Assembly (NCBI RefSeq): GCF_002115745.1
Contig: NZ_JFKB01000006.1
Location: 186,001-250,000, forward strand
DNA length: 64,000 nt
Direction of reading: 5' to 3'
Source of the DNA: Thalassospira alkalitolerans
Lineage (GTDB): Bacteria > Pseudomonadota > Alphaproteobacteria > Rhodospirillales > Thalassospiraceae
Part shown: in pieces, positions 37,300 to 45,728 of the stretch
Numbering within the stretch: the stretch's first letter is position 1
How the letters are laid out: each line of letters begins with the position of its first letter
Position numbers and translations under genes: made by a program
Notes under the pieces: model-generated
What the model saw: only the letters and a program-made list of their open reading frames with translations
The model's database searches: none
Told to the model about the DNA's origin: nothing

Positions 37300-37938
37300 T
37301 CAGTTCAGCTCTTTCAAACCGGTCGGGGTTTCGATTTGTGCGCGATAACGAACATCAGCCCCCCGGACAACCACAGGCGGCCGATCTATCGAAAGCTCGC
37401 AATACAGCGCCTCGATGGAAGCTGGATCGGGATGTTCAAGGATCATCGAAAGAAGACACGCCCCAAAATCGGGAATATCGGCCATAGATGTCGGATCATC
37501 CTGATGATCAATAATCGACGGCACGCCACCATCCAGAGGCAACGATCCATTCGCCGGGATGGCAAAGGCAAAAGTCGGGTTCACCGTCGGCAAAAGAACC
37601 TTCTCGCCAAAAATCGCGCCATGGGTTGAAACAAGGGCATCAATCGTCTCTGTCGCAGCAACCCAGCCTCTCAAACGACGGCCATCCTCCCAATCCGACC
37701 TGATCCTGTCCTGATCATCCAGACCAAACCAGCGTGCTCTGCCCGGCGCAATACCGTCCGGGTTCAGCGCCACAATTTCCAGATAAACATTGTTGCCAAG
37801 CTGAAGCCGGTGATTATGCGTCCCCATATAATCGTGGCACGTCCCGAACGGCACGTCGAGATCAAGACAATTCCGAACATGCCTCACGCCTTCGGCCAAT
37901 GATGGCGCGATAACGGTAATATGATCAAGTTTCAGCAT
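37300..37938 (-). CDS. Glyoxalase-like (VOC superfamily) protein
   Basis: 212 residues with the glyoxalase-like fold start LKLDHITVIAPSLAEGVRHVRNCLDLDVPFG and the repeat unit around NHRLQLGNNVYLEIVAL. His6 (in LDHITV) and Glu (YLEIVA) are in the metal-ligand positions of the superfamily. The two-module length fits the Glyoxalase_3 group of unknown substrate. Single gene. Confidence 0.75.
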   Translation of the reverse strand: MLKLDHITVIAPSLAEGVRHVRNCLDLDVPFGTCHDYMGTHNHRLQLGNNVYLEIVALNPDGIAPGRARWFGLDDQDRIRSDWEDGRRLRGWVAATETIDALVSTHGAIFGEKVLLPTVNPTFAFAIPANGSLPLDGGVPSIIDHQDDPTSMADIPDFGACLLSMILEHPDPASIEALYCELSIDRPPVVVRGADVRYRAQIETPTGLKELN

Positions 37939-38342
37939 GCTTGGGGAAAACTCCGATGCAAGACCGCTCAGTTAAGGTTTATCGACGATCAATCTCTGAT
38001 TGCATTTGAAACATTTGATCCGTCGTTTGGTTTTTTAATCAACCAATTTCAAACAAGAGGAAAAATTGGCGGTTCATTTATCCGTTTGCCTGCCGCCATC
38101 GCCCCCGATCAGGCCCGCGCTACCATCAGGGCAAAGGCAATTGCCGCAATTTGTGTTGTTTCGATATTTTTTTGCCAATTAAGGCACCGTAAAGCTTGCG
38201 AAAGACGATTTTTGGCACAGATGATCATTTGATACTTTGACAGAAACTTTGTTCTTTCGATATCAGCGGCGCAGACGGTATGCCGCCCCCAAATCCATTC
38301 TGAAACCGGTCGGTAGCCTGGCCGGAAGTGCGGAGTAAACCG
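37939..38342. other. Divergent spacer with no supported gene
   Basis: 404 bp between the VOC gene and an acetyltransferase gene. Frames on both strands look random. It contains a short dyad CCAATTT / AAATTGG (about 38041-38068); nothing else stands out. Confidence 0.35.
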
Positions 38343-38957
38343 ATGCGAACACCCGAACTGCCCCCACGCCTTGAAAGCAAACGCTTTGTCTTGCGTGATT
38401 TCACCGAAACCGACCGCGCTTCTTTTGTCAAATACCGCATGGATTCGCGCTATCGCGCCCTGCATGGACAGGATTCCAGCAAGAAAACCCGCCTGTCAAC
38501 AAACGCCCTGTTTGACCGTTTTCTTGCCTGGCAGCACGATGTGCCACGCCGCAATTACCTAATCGGGATTTTTGATAAATCCACCGGCGCACTGGTTGGC
38601 TGCACCGGGCTTCGTGGTGACGGCCTGCCGATTGACACGGCTGTTTTTTCCGTCGAACTGGCCCCCGATCATTGGCCGCATTACCGCATCGCCGTCGAAG
38701 CCAGCATGATGCTGGTTTCCTATGGCTTTCGCGTTCTGGATCTTGCGGCAATTGTCGGCGACACCGCCAGCAGCCACAAACGCATCACCAAACTGGCCCG
38801 CTGGTTCGGCGCTGAAATCACAGCCGAACATACCTATTCCTATTGGATGGAAACCCCCGACGCCAACACCCCCCTTCCGGCTTTTGACCAAAACATCCAC
38901 ACCATCAATACCCCCGCCACAAATCCCCCCTGTAAAGACCTTTGCCAAGAAGCATAG
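38343..38957 (+). CDS. GNAT-family acetyltransferase (RimJ/RimL type)
   Basis: 204 residues. Opens RLESKRFVLRDFTETDRASFVKY, typical of ribosomal-protein acetyltransferase-like GNATs, with the core strand IGIFDKSTGALVGCTGLRG and helix YRIAVEASMMLVSYGF. ATG 38343 is preferred over GTG 38328 because GGAG precedes it. The C-terminal 25 residues are Pro/Thr-rich and probably disordered. Acceptor unknown. Confidence 0.75.
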   Translation: MRTPELPPRLESKRFVLRDFTETDRASFVKYRMDSRYRALHGQDSSKKTRLSTNALFDRFLAWQHDVPRRNYLIGIFDKSTGALVGCTGLRGDGLPIDTAVFSVELAPDHWPHYRIAVEASMMLVSYGFRVLDLAAIVGDTASSHKRITKLARWFGAEITAEHTYSYWMETPDANTPLPAFDQNIHTINTPATNPPCKDLCQEA

Positions 38958-39045
38958 CCTTGACCAAGCCATCGGTTCATCGCCTCATCCCTTACCAACG
39001 CCAACGCAAACGACAACGCCAAGTCGGTGAATAACCGCATCAAGT

Positions 39046-39071
39046 CATCGGGAACATGATCATTCCCGATG
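39046..39071. repeat. 9-bp inverted repeat upstream of the DUF2339 gene
   Basis: CATCGGGAA (39046-39054) and TTCCCGATG (39063-39071) around an 8-nt loop, without a T run. It could be an operator or a weak terminator for the acetyltransferase gene. Confidence 0.35.
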
Positions 39072-39212
39072 CCGGGCACAGCATCGCACACGGCCTCCCG
39101 GCTCTACCCCCCTGCAAAGGCAAGACAATTCTCTTTTTCGCGCTATGATGGCGGAAATTATCGCGGGCAAAAAATCCGCACACCGCACGAGCAATGCGAA
39201 AAAGAGGATTCA

Positions 39213-42101
39213 ATGGAGCTGATTTTCACAGGTGCCATCAGCCTGACCATACTGGCCGGGGCAATCATGGGCATTTTCGCCTTTGTCCAGGTGCGCCGTT
39301 TCAAAAAGAACCTGCAGGCAGTGGAACAACAGCTTGCCTTGATCCAGGCCAGCCTGTCGGGCGTCTCTGTGAACCCGCCCGCGACACAGCCACAATCCGC
39401 CGCCGCCCGGGCACAAGATGCCCCGGCCCAAACCGGGCAGAACACCGCCCCAACACCGCCATCGGGTGAAACAACCATCCCCGTCTCCCCGGCGCCCCCC
39501 ACCCCGCCGACCACAAACACAGCCACACCGGCAAAACCGGCGGCGGCAGCGATAGCGCAAAAAATGCAAGTACCCCTTTCACAATCGCCCAAAACACAGG
39601 CCATTGGCTTTGAAGAACGGATCGGCACCCGCTGGTCGGTTTGGGTCGGCGGGATTGCGCTGGTGCTGGGCGGGATTTTCCTTGTGCATTATTCCATCGA
39701 AGCCGGGTTGATCAGTCCGGTGATCCGCATTTTGCTCGCAGCCCTGTTTGCCACCGCCCTGTTTGGCGCGGGCGAATACCTGCGCCGTCAACCGGCCTTG
39801 CTGGCGGCCAAAACCGGCAATAACGCGGGCTATATCCCCGGTATTCTGACCCTCGCCGGGACGACCACGGCCTTTGCCACCGTCTTTTCGGCCCATATGC
39901 TCTATGACCTGATTGGTCCGGCCACCGCCTTTATCCTGATGGCGATTGTGGCACTCGGCACGCTGGCCTTGGCCCTTTTACAGGGGCCATTGGTCGCCTC
40001 GACCGGGCTTTTGGCCAGTTACATCGTGCCGTTTCTGGTCCAGTCAAATGATCCCGCACCTTGGGTTTTGGCCTTTTACGGTTTGATCATCACCGCTGGC
40101 AGCTATGGCATTGCCCGATTGCGCGGCTGGCACTGGTTTGCCATGACAACCGCGATTGCGGGTTTTGTCTGGGGGCATGTTCTGGCCTTTGTTGCCTCGG
40201 CCAATATCGGCGGGGCATTGGCCTTTTATGACATTGCCCTTCTTTTGGCGGCGATTGCGGCGTTTGCCGTTGGTATTTATCCCCGCGATCCGGCGCGCAT
40301 TCCGGCCCGGATGGATTGGAAATCATCCCTTTTGATTGCCGGGAATGGCTGGCTTGTCCTCTATCTTCTCCATAACAATGGATATGACGCCAGTGCCACC
40401 GCGACCATGGCAATCATGCTGGCCCTGTTGCTGGCAAATGCCGCCGTTTTCCCGGCCTTGGCCCCGGTGGCACTGGCCGCCCCGGTGCTGGCCCTGATTG
40501 GCTATCTGGGATGGGATATTCGTCTTTCCATTGATCCGCTATTGTTTGATCAACCGATCATCACCGATGCGATAGATAAATTCGGGGTTCTGCCCGATGC
40601 GCAATCCTTCTTGCTGACCGGGCTTGGCTTTGGCCTGTTGCTTGGGCTTGGCGGGTTTGCCGGGGCGATGTTTTCAACCGCACGCCTGTTTATGGCGGTG
40701 GCCGGGGTCTCTGGCCCGATTGGTTTGTTCCTGATTGCGCTATGGCGCAGTGAAATTCTCGATGTTGATCTGTTCTTTGGCGGTTTTGCCCTTGCGCTTG
40801 CCGCCGGGTTCCTTGGCGCGCTTGCAATCATCGAACGCCGTGTGCCCCCGTCTTCCCATCACCGCGACGGGGCGCTTGCCACCTATACGGTCGGGACAAT
40901 CGGCATGATTGCGACGGCGATGTTTATCTTGCTTGGCGATGGCTGGTTGCCACTGGGCCTTGCCGCCCTTGCGGTGGCAACGATCTGGGTCGGCGGGCGC
41001 TGGCCCTTGCCGGGGCTTGCCAAAACCGCCCTTGGCATCGGGCTTCTGGTCCTTTTGGCAATTTACTGGCAACCGACCATTGTTCCGGTTGATCAATTGG
41101 GCACAACGCCAGTTTTCAATGCCCTGCTGTGGGGTTATGGCGGCCCGGCGCTGGCGTTTTGGGCCTGCGTCTGGAAACTGCGCCAGATGGGGGGCAAGTC
41201 CGGCGATCCCCGTCATCGTTTTGCCTTCGAAGGACTGGCAATTTTCACAAGCCTTGCGACCGGTGCCGTCATCTTGCATCACGCCACCAATCAGGGGGAT
41301 TTCTATGCAGCGCCCGATACCCTGATGGAATGGAGCCTGCAATCCCTTCTTGCCCTGTCCGCCGCGATTGGCCTGCAACGTCTGGATCGTTCGCTTGGCA
41401 GTCCGGTTATGTCGCGCTGTATTCTGGGGCTGGGGATTATCGGGTTCTTTTTGCTTGGCATGTTGAACCTTGTCTTGCTCAACCCGTTATTTTCCAACGA
41501 ATTTATCGGAAACGGGCTGTTTTTCAATTTGTTGCTGGCGGCCTATCTTTTGCCGGCCATCCTCACCGGCCTTCTTGCCACCCGGCTTTCCGGCGGCAAA
41601 CCCGAATTTTATCGCCGCACGGCGGGCATTTTGTCGATCCTGCTGGCCTTTTGCTGGGTCACCTTTGAAATCCGCCATGCATTCCATGACGGTTATATCG
41701 GTATGCTCCTGCCCTGGAAATCGCCGGAACTGTACAGCTATTCCGCCGCATGGCTTGGCTTTGGCATTGCGCTTTTGGCTTATGGCGTCTGGCGCGGGTC
41801 GCTTCATCTGCGCATGGCATCGGCGGCTTTTGTCTTTCTGGCGATTGCCAAGGCCTTCCTGTTTGACATGTCCGGCCTCGAAGGCATCTGGCGCGCCTTG
41901 TCATTCATCGGACTTGGCGTTGTTTTGATATCCATCGGTCTGTTCTATCAACGCCTGCTTGCCCGGCAAAACAACACCGGCCCGAAAGATCCGAAAGATC
42001 CAAAAGACACTTCTGACGACACCACAAACCGCGCGCACTCAGGCACCGAAAACGATGATCCGAACGGATCGATGAAATCGTCCCAAAACGGATATCTCTG
42101 A
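39213..42101 (+). CDS. DUF2339 polytopic membrane protein
   Basis: 963 residues. The start ATG 39213 has GAGG six nucleotides upstream and gives an N-terminal anchor (LIFTGAISLTILAGAIMGIFAFV). A short coiled coil and a Pro/Ala/Thr-rich linker (about 55-125) follow. The DUF2339 signature is FEERIGTRWSVWVGGIALVLGGIFLVHY, then some twenty-plus hydrophobic helices to the C-terminus. A hydrophilic Lys/Asp/Pro tail with a small KDP repeat (PKDPKDPKD) ends it. The family has no known function. Single gene. Confidence 0.85.
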   Translation: MELIFTGAISLTILAGAIMGIFAFVQVRRFKKNLQAVEQQLALIQASLSGVSVNPPATQPQSAAARAQDAPAQTGQNTAPTPPSGETTIPVSPAPPTPPTTNTATPAKPAAAAIAQKMQVPLSQSPKTQAIGFEERIGTRWSVWVGGIALVLGGIFLVHYSIEAGLISPVIRILLAALFATALFGAGEYLRRQPALLAAKTGNNAGYIPGILTLAGTTTAFATVFSAHMLYDLIGPATAFILMAIVALGTLALALLQGPLVASTGLLASYIVPFLVQSNDPAPWVLAFYGLIITAGSYGIARLRGWHWFAMTTAIAGFVWGHVLAFVASANIGGALAFYDIALLLAAIAAFAVGIYPRDPARIPARMDWKSSLLIAGNGWLVLYLLHNNGYDASATATMAIMLALLLANAAVFPALAPVALAAPVLALIGYLGWDIRLSIDPLLFDQPIITDAIDKFGVLPDAQSFLLTGLGFGLLLGLGGFAGAMFSTARLFMAVAGVSGPIGLFLIALWRSEILDVDLFFGGFALALAAGFLGALAIIERRVPPSSHHRDGALATYTVGTIGMIATAMFILLGDGWLPLGLAALAVATIWVGGRWPLPGLAKTALGIGLLVLLAIYWQPTIVPVDQLGTTPVFNALLWGYGGPALAFWACVWKLRQMGGKSGDPRHRFAFEGLAIFTSLATGAVILHHATNQGDFYAAPDTLMEWSLQSLLALSAAIGLQRLDRSLGSPVMSRCILGLGIIGFFLLGMLNLVLLNPLFSNEFIGNGLFFNLLLAAYLLPAILTGLLATRLSGGKPEFYRRTAGILSILLAFCWVTFEIRHAFHDGYIGMLLPWKSPELYSYSAAWLGFGIALLAYGVWRGSLHLRMASAAFVFLAIAKAFLFDMSGLEGIWRALSFIGLGVVLISIGLFYQRLLARQNNTGPKDPKDPKDTSDDTTNRAHSGTENDDPNGSMKSSQNGYL

Positions 42102-42167
42102 CATCCAAAACGGCGATTGTATATAATCATACTATTGATTTTGGCCTGTTTTCAAAAACCGGCACAT

Positions 42168-42205
42168 AAAAAATCCCGCAAGGTTGAAACCCTGCGGGAT
42201 TTTTC
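42168..42205. terminator. Bidirectional terminator between DUF2339 and metQ genes
   Basis: AAATCCCGCA / TGCGGGATTT stem with A and T runs on either side, between convergent genes. Confidence 0.85.
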
Positions 42206-42229
42206 ACAACAAATGAACAATCAGTCGGA

Positions 42230-43030
42230 TTATTCAGAAATTTTGAAAACTGGAATCACCGATCCCTGGTATTTCGTTTCGATGAATTCGCGAACTGCGT
42301 CATCGTGATAGGCTTCAACCAGCGTCTTGACCCAAGGCGCATCTTTGTCCTGGGTGCGGGTGACGATCACATTGGCATAGGGGCTGTCATTGCCTTCAAT
42401 CGCAATCGAATCCTTGATCGGATTAAGACCGGCTTCCAGCGCGTAATTGGTGTTAATCGCCGACGCATCCAGATCGGCAAGCGACCGCGGAAGCTGTGCC
42501 GCGTCAAGTTCTATGAACTTGATATTCTTGGGATTTTCAATGATATCCAGTGGGCTGACAACCAGCCCGGCTTCCGGATCAACCTTGATCAAACCGCGTG
42601 ACTGCAACACCAAAAGTGCGCGTCCGCCATTGGTCGGATCATTCGGAATACCGATTTCCGCGCCGTCTTTCAGCTCGTCCAGGCTTTTGATTTTGTCAGA
42701 ATAAATGCCCATCGGCGTCAGGATGTTATACCCGACAACCGCAAGGTCATAACCGCGATCCTTGATCTGGTTATCCAGATACGGCTTATGCTGAAAGCTG
42801 TTGGCCTGAAGATCACCATCATCAAGTGCCTGATTCGGAATAACATAATCCGAAAAGCTGATGATTTCGATGTCCAAACCCTTGGTCGCCGCGACTTTGA
42901 CGACTTCTTCCATGACTTCTTCATGCGCGCCCGGGGTCACACCAATTTTGATTTTTTCATTGGCAATCGCCTGGCCGGTAAAGGCCGACATCAGAACGGC
43001 CGCAGCCGTAAGTTTAAGCAGAAACCGCAT
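42230..43030 (-). CDS. metQ: Methionine ABC transporter substrate-binding protein
   Basis: 266 residues of the NlpA/MetQ family. The signal peptide ends AIANE with no lipobox Cys, so it is probably soluble in the periplasm. Family core: IKIGVTPGAHEEVMEEV, LQANSFQHKPYLDNQ and INTNYALEAGL. Last gene of metNIQ, 56 nt after metI. The riboswitch upstream of metN supports methionine as the substrate. Confidence 0.92.
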   Translation of the reverse strand: MRFLLKLTAAAVLMSAFTGQAIANEKIKIGVTPGAHEEVMEEVVKVAATKGLDIEIISFSDYVIPNQALDDGDLQANSFQHKPYLDNQIKDRGYDLAVVGYNILTPMGIYSDKIKSLDELKDGAEIGIPNDPTNGGRALLVLQSRGLIKVDPEAGLVVSPLDIIENPKNIKFIELDAAQLPRSLADLDASAINTNYALEAGLNPIKDSIAIEGNDSPYANVIVTRTQDKDAPWVKTLVEAYHDDAVREFIETKYQGSVIPVFKISE

Positions 43031-43086
43031 GGTAAAACTCCTTGTTTACGTGGGTGTTTTGCGGGAATTCAAAGATGAAAAAAATA

Positions 43087-43746
43087 TCAGATATTACGCT
43101 TGTCCGCCTTGCGCGCCATCCAGTCGCCAAGGCTCTGCACCAGCTGCACCACAACAATCAGCGTGATAACAACCGCCGCCATCACATCGGGGCGAAACCG
43201 TTGATAACCATACCGAATACCAAGATCGCCAAGCCCGCCAGCACCAACCGCACCGACCATCGCGGAATACCCGATCAGGGTCACCGCAGTCAGGGTCAGA
43301 CCGTGAATAATGCCCGGCAAGGCTTCGGGCAGCAGCACCTTGGTCACCACCTGAAGCGGGCGTGCGCCCATGGCCTGTGCGGCTTCGACCAAACCGCCGT
43401 CAACTTCGCGGATTGCGCCTTCGATGATGCGCGCGATAAACGGGATTGCCGCCACGGTCAACGGCACGATGGCCGCCGATGTGCCGATGGATGTGCCGAC
43501 GACCAAGCGGGTAAACGGAATGATCGCAACGGCTAAAATGATAAACGGCACAGACCGGGTTGCATTGACAATCGGGCCGAACGTTTTTTGGAAAATCAGT
43601 GCTTCAAAAAGCTCGCCGCGCCCGGATGTTGCCAGCAACACACCAAGCGGCAGGCCAACCGCCGTGCCAAGCACAAGGGCCGCCGTCACCATGGCAAAGG
43701 TTTCAAGCGTCGCCTGAAGCAGGATCGGTGCAAGGGTTGCAAACAT
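43087..43746 (-). CDS. metI: Methionine ABC transporter permease
   Basis: 219 residues with five predicted membrane helices and the inner-face coupling region EAAQAMGARPLQVVTKVLLPEALPG (EAA loop). Opens MFATLAPILLQATLETFAMV, as MetI proteins do. It is separated from metN by only 3 nt and so is translated from the same message. Confidence 0.94.
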   Translation of the reverse strand: MFATLAPILLQATLETFAMVTAALVLGTAVGLPLGVLLATSGRGELFEALIFQKTFGPIVNATRSVPFIILAVAIIPFTRLVVGTSIGTSAAIVPLTVAAIPFIARIIEGAIREVDGGLVEAAQAMGARPLQVVTKVLLPEALPGIIHGLTLTAVTLIGYSAMVGAVGAGGLGDLGIRYGYQRFRPDVMAAVVITLIVVVQLVQSLGDWMARKADKRNI

Positions 43747-43749
43747 GGT

Positions 43750-44565
43750 CTAAGCCTCCTGCCCGGTAGTCGCCGTCACCGTCGCAGCATCCGCCACAAC
43801 GCCGGGCCGCGCCGGGTAATCCAGAAATTCATCGGCCAAAAGCGACTGCGTCGTGGCATGGGTCGGATTGGCAAAAATGCCATCGACCTTGCCTTCTTCG
43901 ACGATCACGCCGCCATCCATTACCGCAACCCGATCACACAACTGTTTGACCACCGCCATTTCATGGGTGATCACCACCATGGTCAGGCCAAGACGCTTGT
44001 TGATATCGCGCAAAAGGCCAAGGATCTGACGGGTGGTTTCCGGATCAAGGGCGGAAGTCACTTCGTCACACAGCACCACTTTGGGATTGCTTGAAAGCGC
44101 GCGCGCAATACCAACCCGCTGTTTCTGCCCACCCGAAAGCTCGGCCGGGTAACGGTCGCGCTTGTCTTCAAGCCCGACAAGCGGCAACAACGGATCAACC
44201 GCAGCGGCAATTTCCGCCTTGGTCGCACCGGCCAGTTCAAGCGGCAGGGCGATATTGTCAAACACTGTGCGCGACGACAGCAAATTGAAATGCTGGAACA
44301 CCATGCCAAGCTGGCGGCGAAACAGCGGTAAATCGCGCTTGGAAAGTTTGGTGACATCCGCGCCATCGACAATCACACTGCCCGATGTCGGAACTTCAAG
44401 CAGATTGATACAGCGGATAAGTGTTGATTTACCCGCACCGGACCGGCCGATAACGCCGACGATTTCACCGGCTGCGATATCAAGATCGATACCATGCAAC
44501 GCCGTATGCGCCGGGTTTCCGCGTCGTGCGGGATAGGTCTTCTGGACGTTCGAGAGCCTGATCAT
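43750..44565 (-). CDS. metN: Methionine ABC transporter ATP-binding protein
   Basis: 271 residues. Walker [10 protein letters not shown], signature [15 protein letters not shown], Walker [13 protein letters not shown]. The C-terminal extension is short for a full MetN ACT-like regulatory domain (NIL), so allosteric inhibition by methionine may be missing. ATG 44565 ([12 protein letters not shown]) follows AAAGG; the frame runs further back through the riboswitch, which excludes longer starts. Confidence 0.93.
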   Translation of the reverse strand: MIRLSNVQKTYPARRGNPAHTALHGIDLDIAAGEIVGVIGRSGAGKSTLIRCINLLEVPTSGSVIVDGADVTKLSKRDLPLFRRQLGMVFQHFNLLSSRTVFDNIALPLELAGATKAEIAAAVDPLLPLVGLEDKRDRYPAELSGGQKQRVGIARALSSNPKVVLCDEVTSALDPETTRQILGLLRDINKRLGLTMVVITHEMAVVKQLCDRVAVMDGGVIVEEGKVDGIFANPTHATTQSLLADEFLDYPARPGVVADAATVTATTGQEA

Positions 44566-44588
44566 GGATCCCAACCTTTTCCGAACAT

Positions 44589-44619
44589 AAAAAAACCGCC
44601 GCGGCGAAACCGAGGCGGT
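44589..44619 (-). terminator. Terminator of the SAM-II expression platform
   Basis: CCGCC/GGCGG outer stem and CGG/CCG inner stem separated by one mismatch, with seven T for the leftward transcript, 24 nt before metN. Located directly downstream of the riboswitch. Confidence 0.75.
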
Positions 44620-44644
44620 CGTACATGTCGGAGCGTGCACGCCC

Positions 44645-44702
44645 TCTCGCTTTAGCCGCATTTTTATCGCGCCCGCAAGCTGAGGAGCAAATCGGCGCGT
44701 TC
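44645..44702 (-). ncRNA. SAM-II riboswitch upstream of metNIQ
   Basis: On the minus strand the order of SAM-II conserved parts is seen: P1 5' arm CGCGCC (44699-44694), then GATTT, a loop ending CTTGC, P1 3' arm GGCGCG (44673-44668), then GATAAA, TGC and GCTAAA (44656-44651). From memory this follows the Sargasso Sea SAM-II RNA closely (CGCGC, GATTT, TTGC, GCGCG, GATAAA, GCTAAA in the same order). SAM binding should reduce metNIQ expression, through the terminator just downstream or by blocking the ribosome. Confidence 0.85.
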
Positions 44703-44711
44703 GATAAGACG

Positions 44712-44740
44712 TGTATAACGGACACAATCGAATTCATCAA
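44712..44740 (-). promoter_or_regulatory. Promoter of the SAM-II/metNIQ transcript
   Basis: -35 TTGATG (44740-44735), 17-nt spacer, -10 TATACA (44717-44712), placing the transcription start a few bases before the riboswitch P1 stem. Beyond it, 44741-44850 is clearly AT-rich. Confidence 0.6.
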
Positions 44741-44887
44741 TCCCCATTTACATGCATTTTACGCATAGCTTTTATGATACACAAAATAACAACAGTATTT
44801 ACTTGTATTAACTGATTTTCAAAAATCTGATCACAAATTATTTTCCATCGCGTCATTGGGGGTCTTCACCAATGCGGGAATGGACAG

Positions 44888-45721
44888 ATGGCCTATGCCG
44901 ACAGGATCAGCGACCTTGCCCGAACACTGGCGCAATACCCGACCAATGTCACGATCACCGGCGCCAAGATCGATATTCGCACCAAGACGCAGCTTGATAG
45001 TCTAACCGCGCAAATCAGCAGCAATGAAGCCCTTGCGCACGAAGGGGATGCCCTGATTGCAGCGGCCAGCGGCAAGGATGCCAAGGCACTTTCACAGCGC
45101 ATTGCAAATGCCGCCCCGCAAATCACAGAGCTTTTAAAAGCTTTTGCTGCGCAGGATACCGAACGCCTTAAAACGCTCAGCGTCGTCAGTAAAAACAAAT
45201 TCAACGGGGCCAGCACCAACCGCCTGCAGGCCGAAAAGCGCTTTGCCGATGAGGTGTCCCAACTGTTAACGACCGAGGCCAGCACGGTTGCCGACCTGCC
45301 AACCGCCCCCTACGGCCCTAAACCGCAACCAACCCCGACGCCAGCTCCATCCCCCACGCCATCACCTGTTCCATCGTTACAAGATGTTATCGCATCCCTG
45401 CCGGGCTATTTGCAGATCACCATTCCCGATGCCGTTGCCGGGTATGACGCCGACAGCCTTGCCACCGCCTGTAACGCGTCCGGGGATGCGGCGATCAAGC
45501 TGGGCGTGAAAACACCCGACGGGATTAACGACTATGCCACCGTGCAGTTCACAGGCGGCCCGGACATCACCAATCAGCCCTGGGCAACCGCCATCCTGAA
45601 AGATACCGGTCTTGGCACCATTGATGATCGGGTTGCCATTCTGAACAACGCGCTTCAGGCGCAACTATCGATTGCCGACGCGATGAACGACGGCTCATCT
45701 TCCGAACCCACCAGTCGCTGA
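44888..45721 (+). CDS. Unknown two-part protein, first gene of the PAD operon
   Basis: Not recognised. 277 residues, no signal peptide. The N-terminal part (1-140) is helical and Ala/Thr/Lys-rich (coiled-coil-like around AKALSQRIANAAPQITELLKAF). A Pro/Thr/Ser linker (PTPTPAPSPTPSPVPS, about 151-166) separates it from a compact domain (about 168-265) beginning LQDVIASLPGYLQITIPDAV. It lies seven nucleotides before the PAD gene and follows an AT-rich promoter region. It might be a partner, substrate or inhibitor of the deiminase; nothing in the sequence decides this. Confidence 0.55.
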   Translation: MAYADRISDLARTLAQYPTNVTITGAKIDIRTKTQLDSLTAQISSNEALAHEGDALIAAASGKDAKALSQRIANAAPQITELLKAFAAQDTERLKTLSVVSKNKFNGASTNRLQAEKRFADEVSQLLTTEASTVADLPTAPYGPKPQPTPTPAPSPTPSPVPSLQDVIASLPGYLQITIPDAVAGYDADSLATACNASGDAAIKLGVKTPDGINDYATVQFTGGPDITNQPWATAILKDTGLGTIDDRVAILNNALQAQLSIADAMNDGSSSEPTSR

Positions 45722-45728
45722 GGACGCC

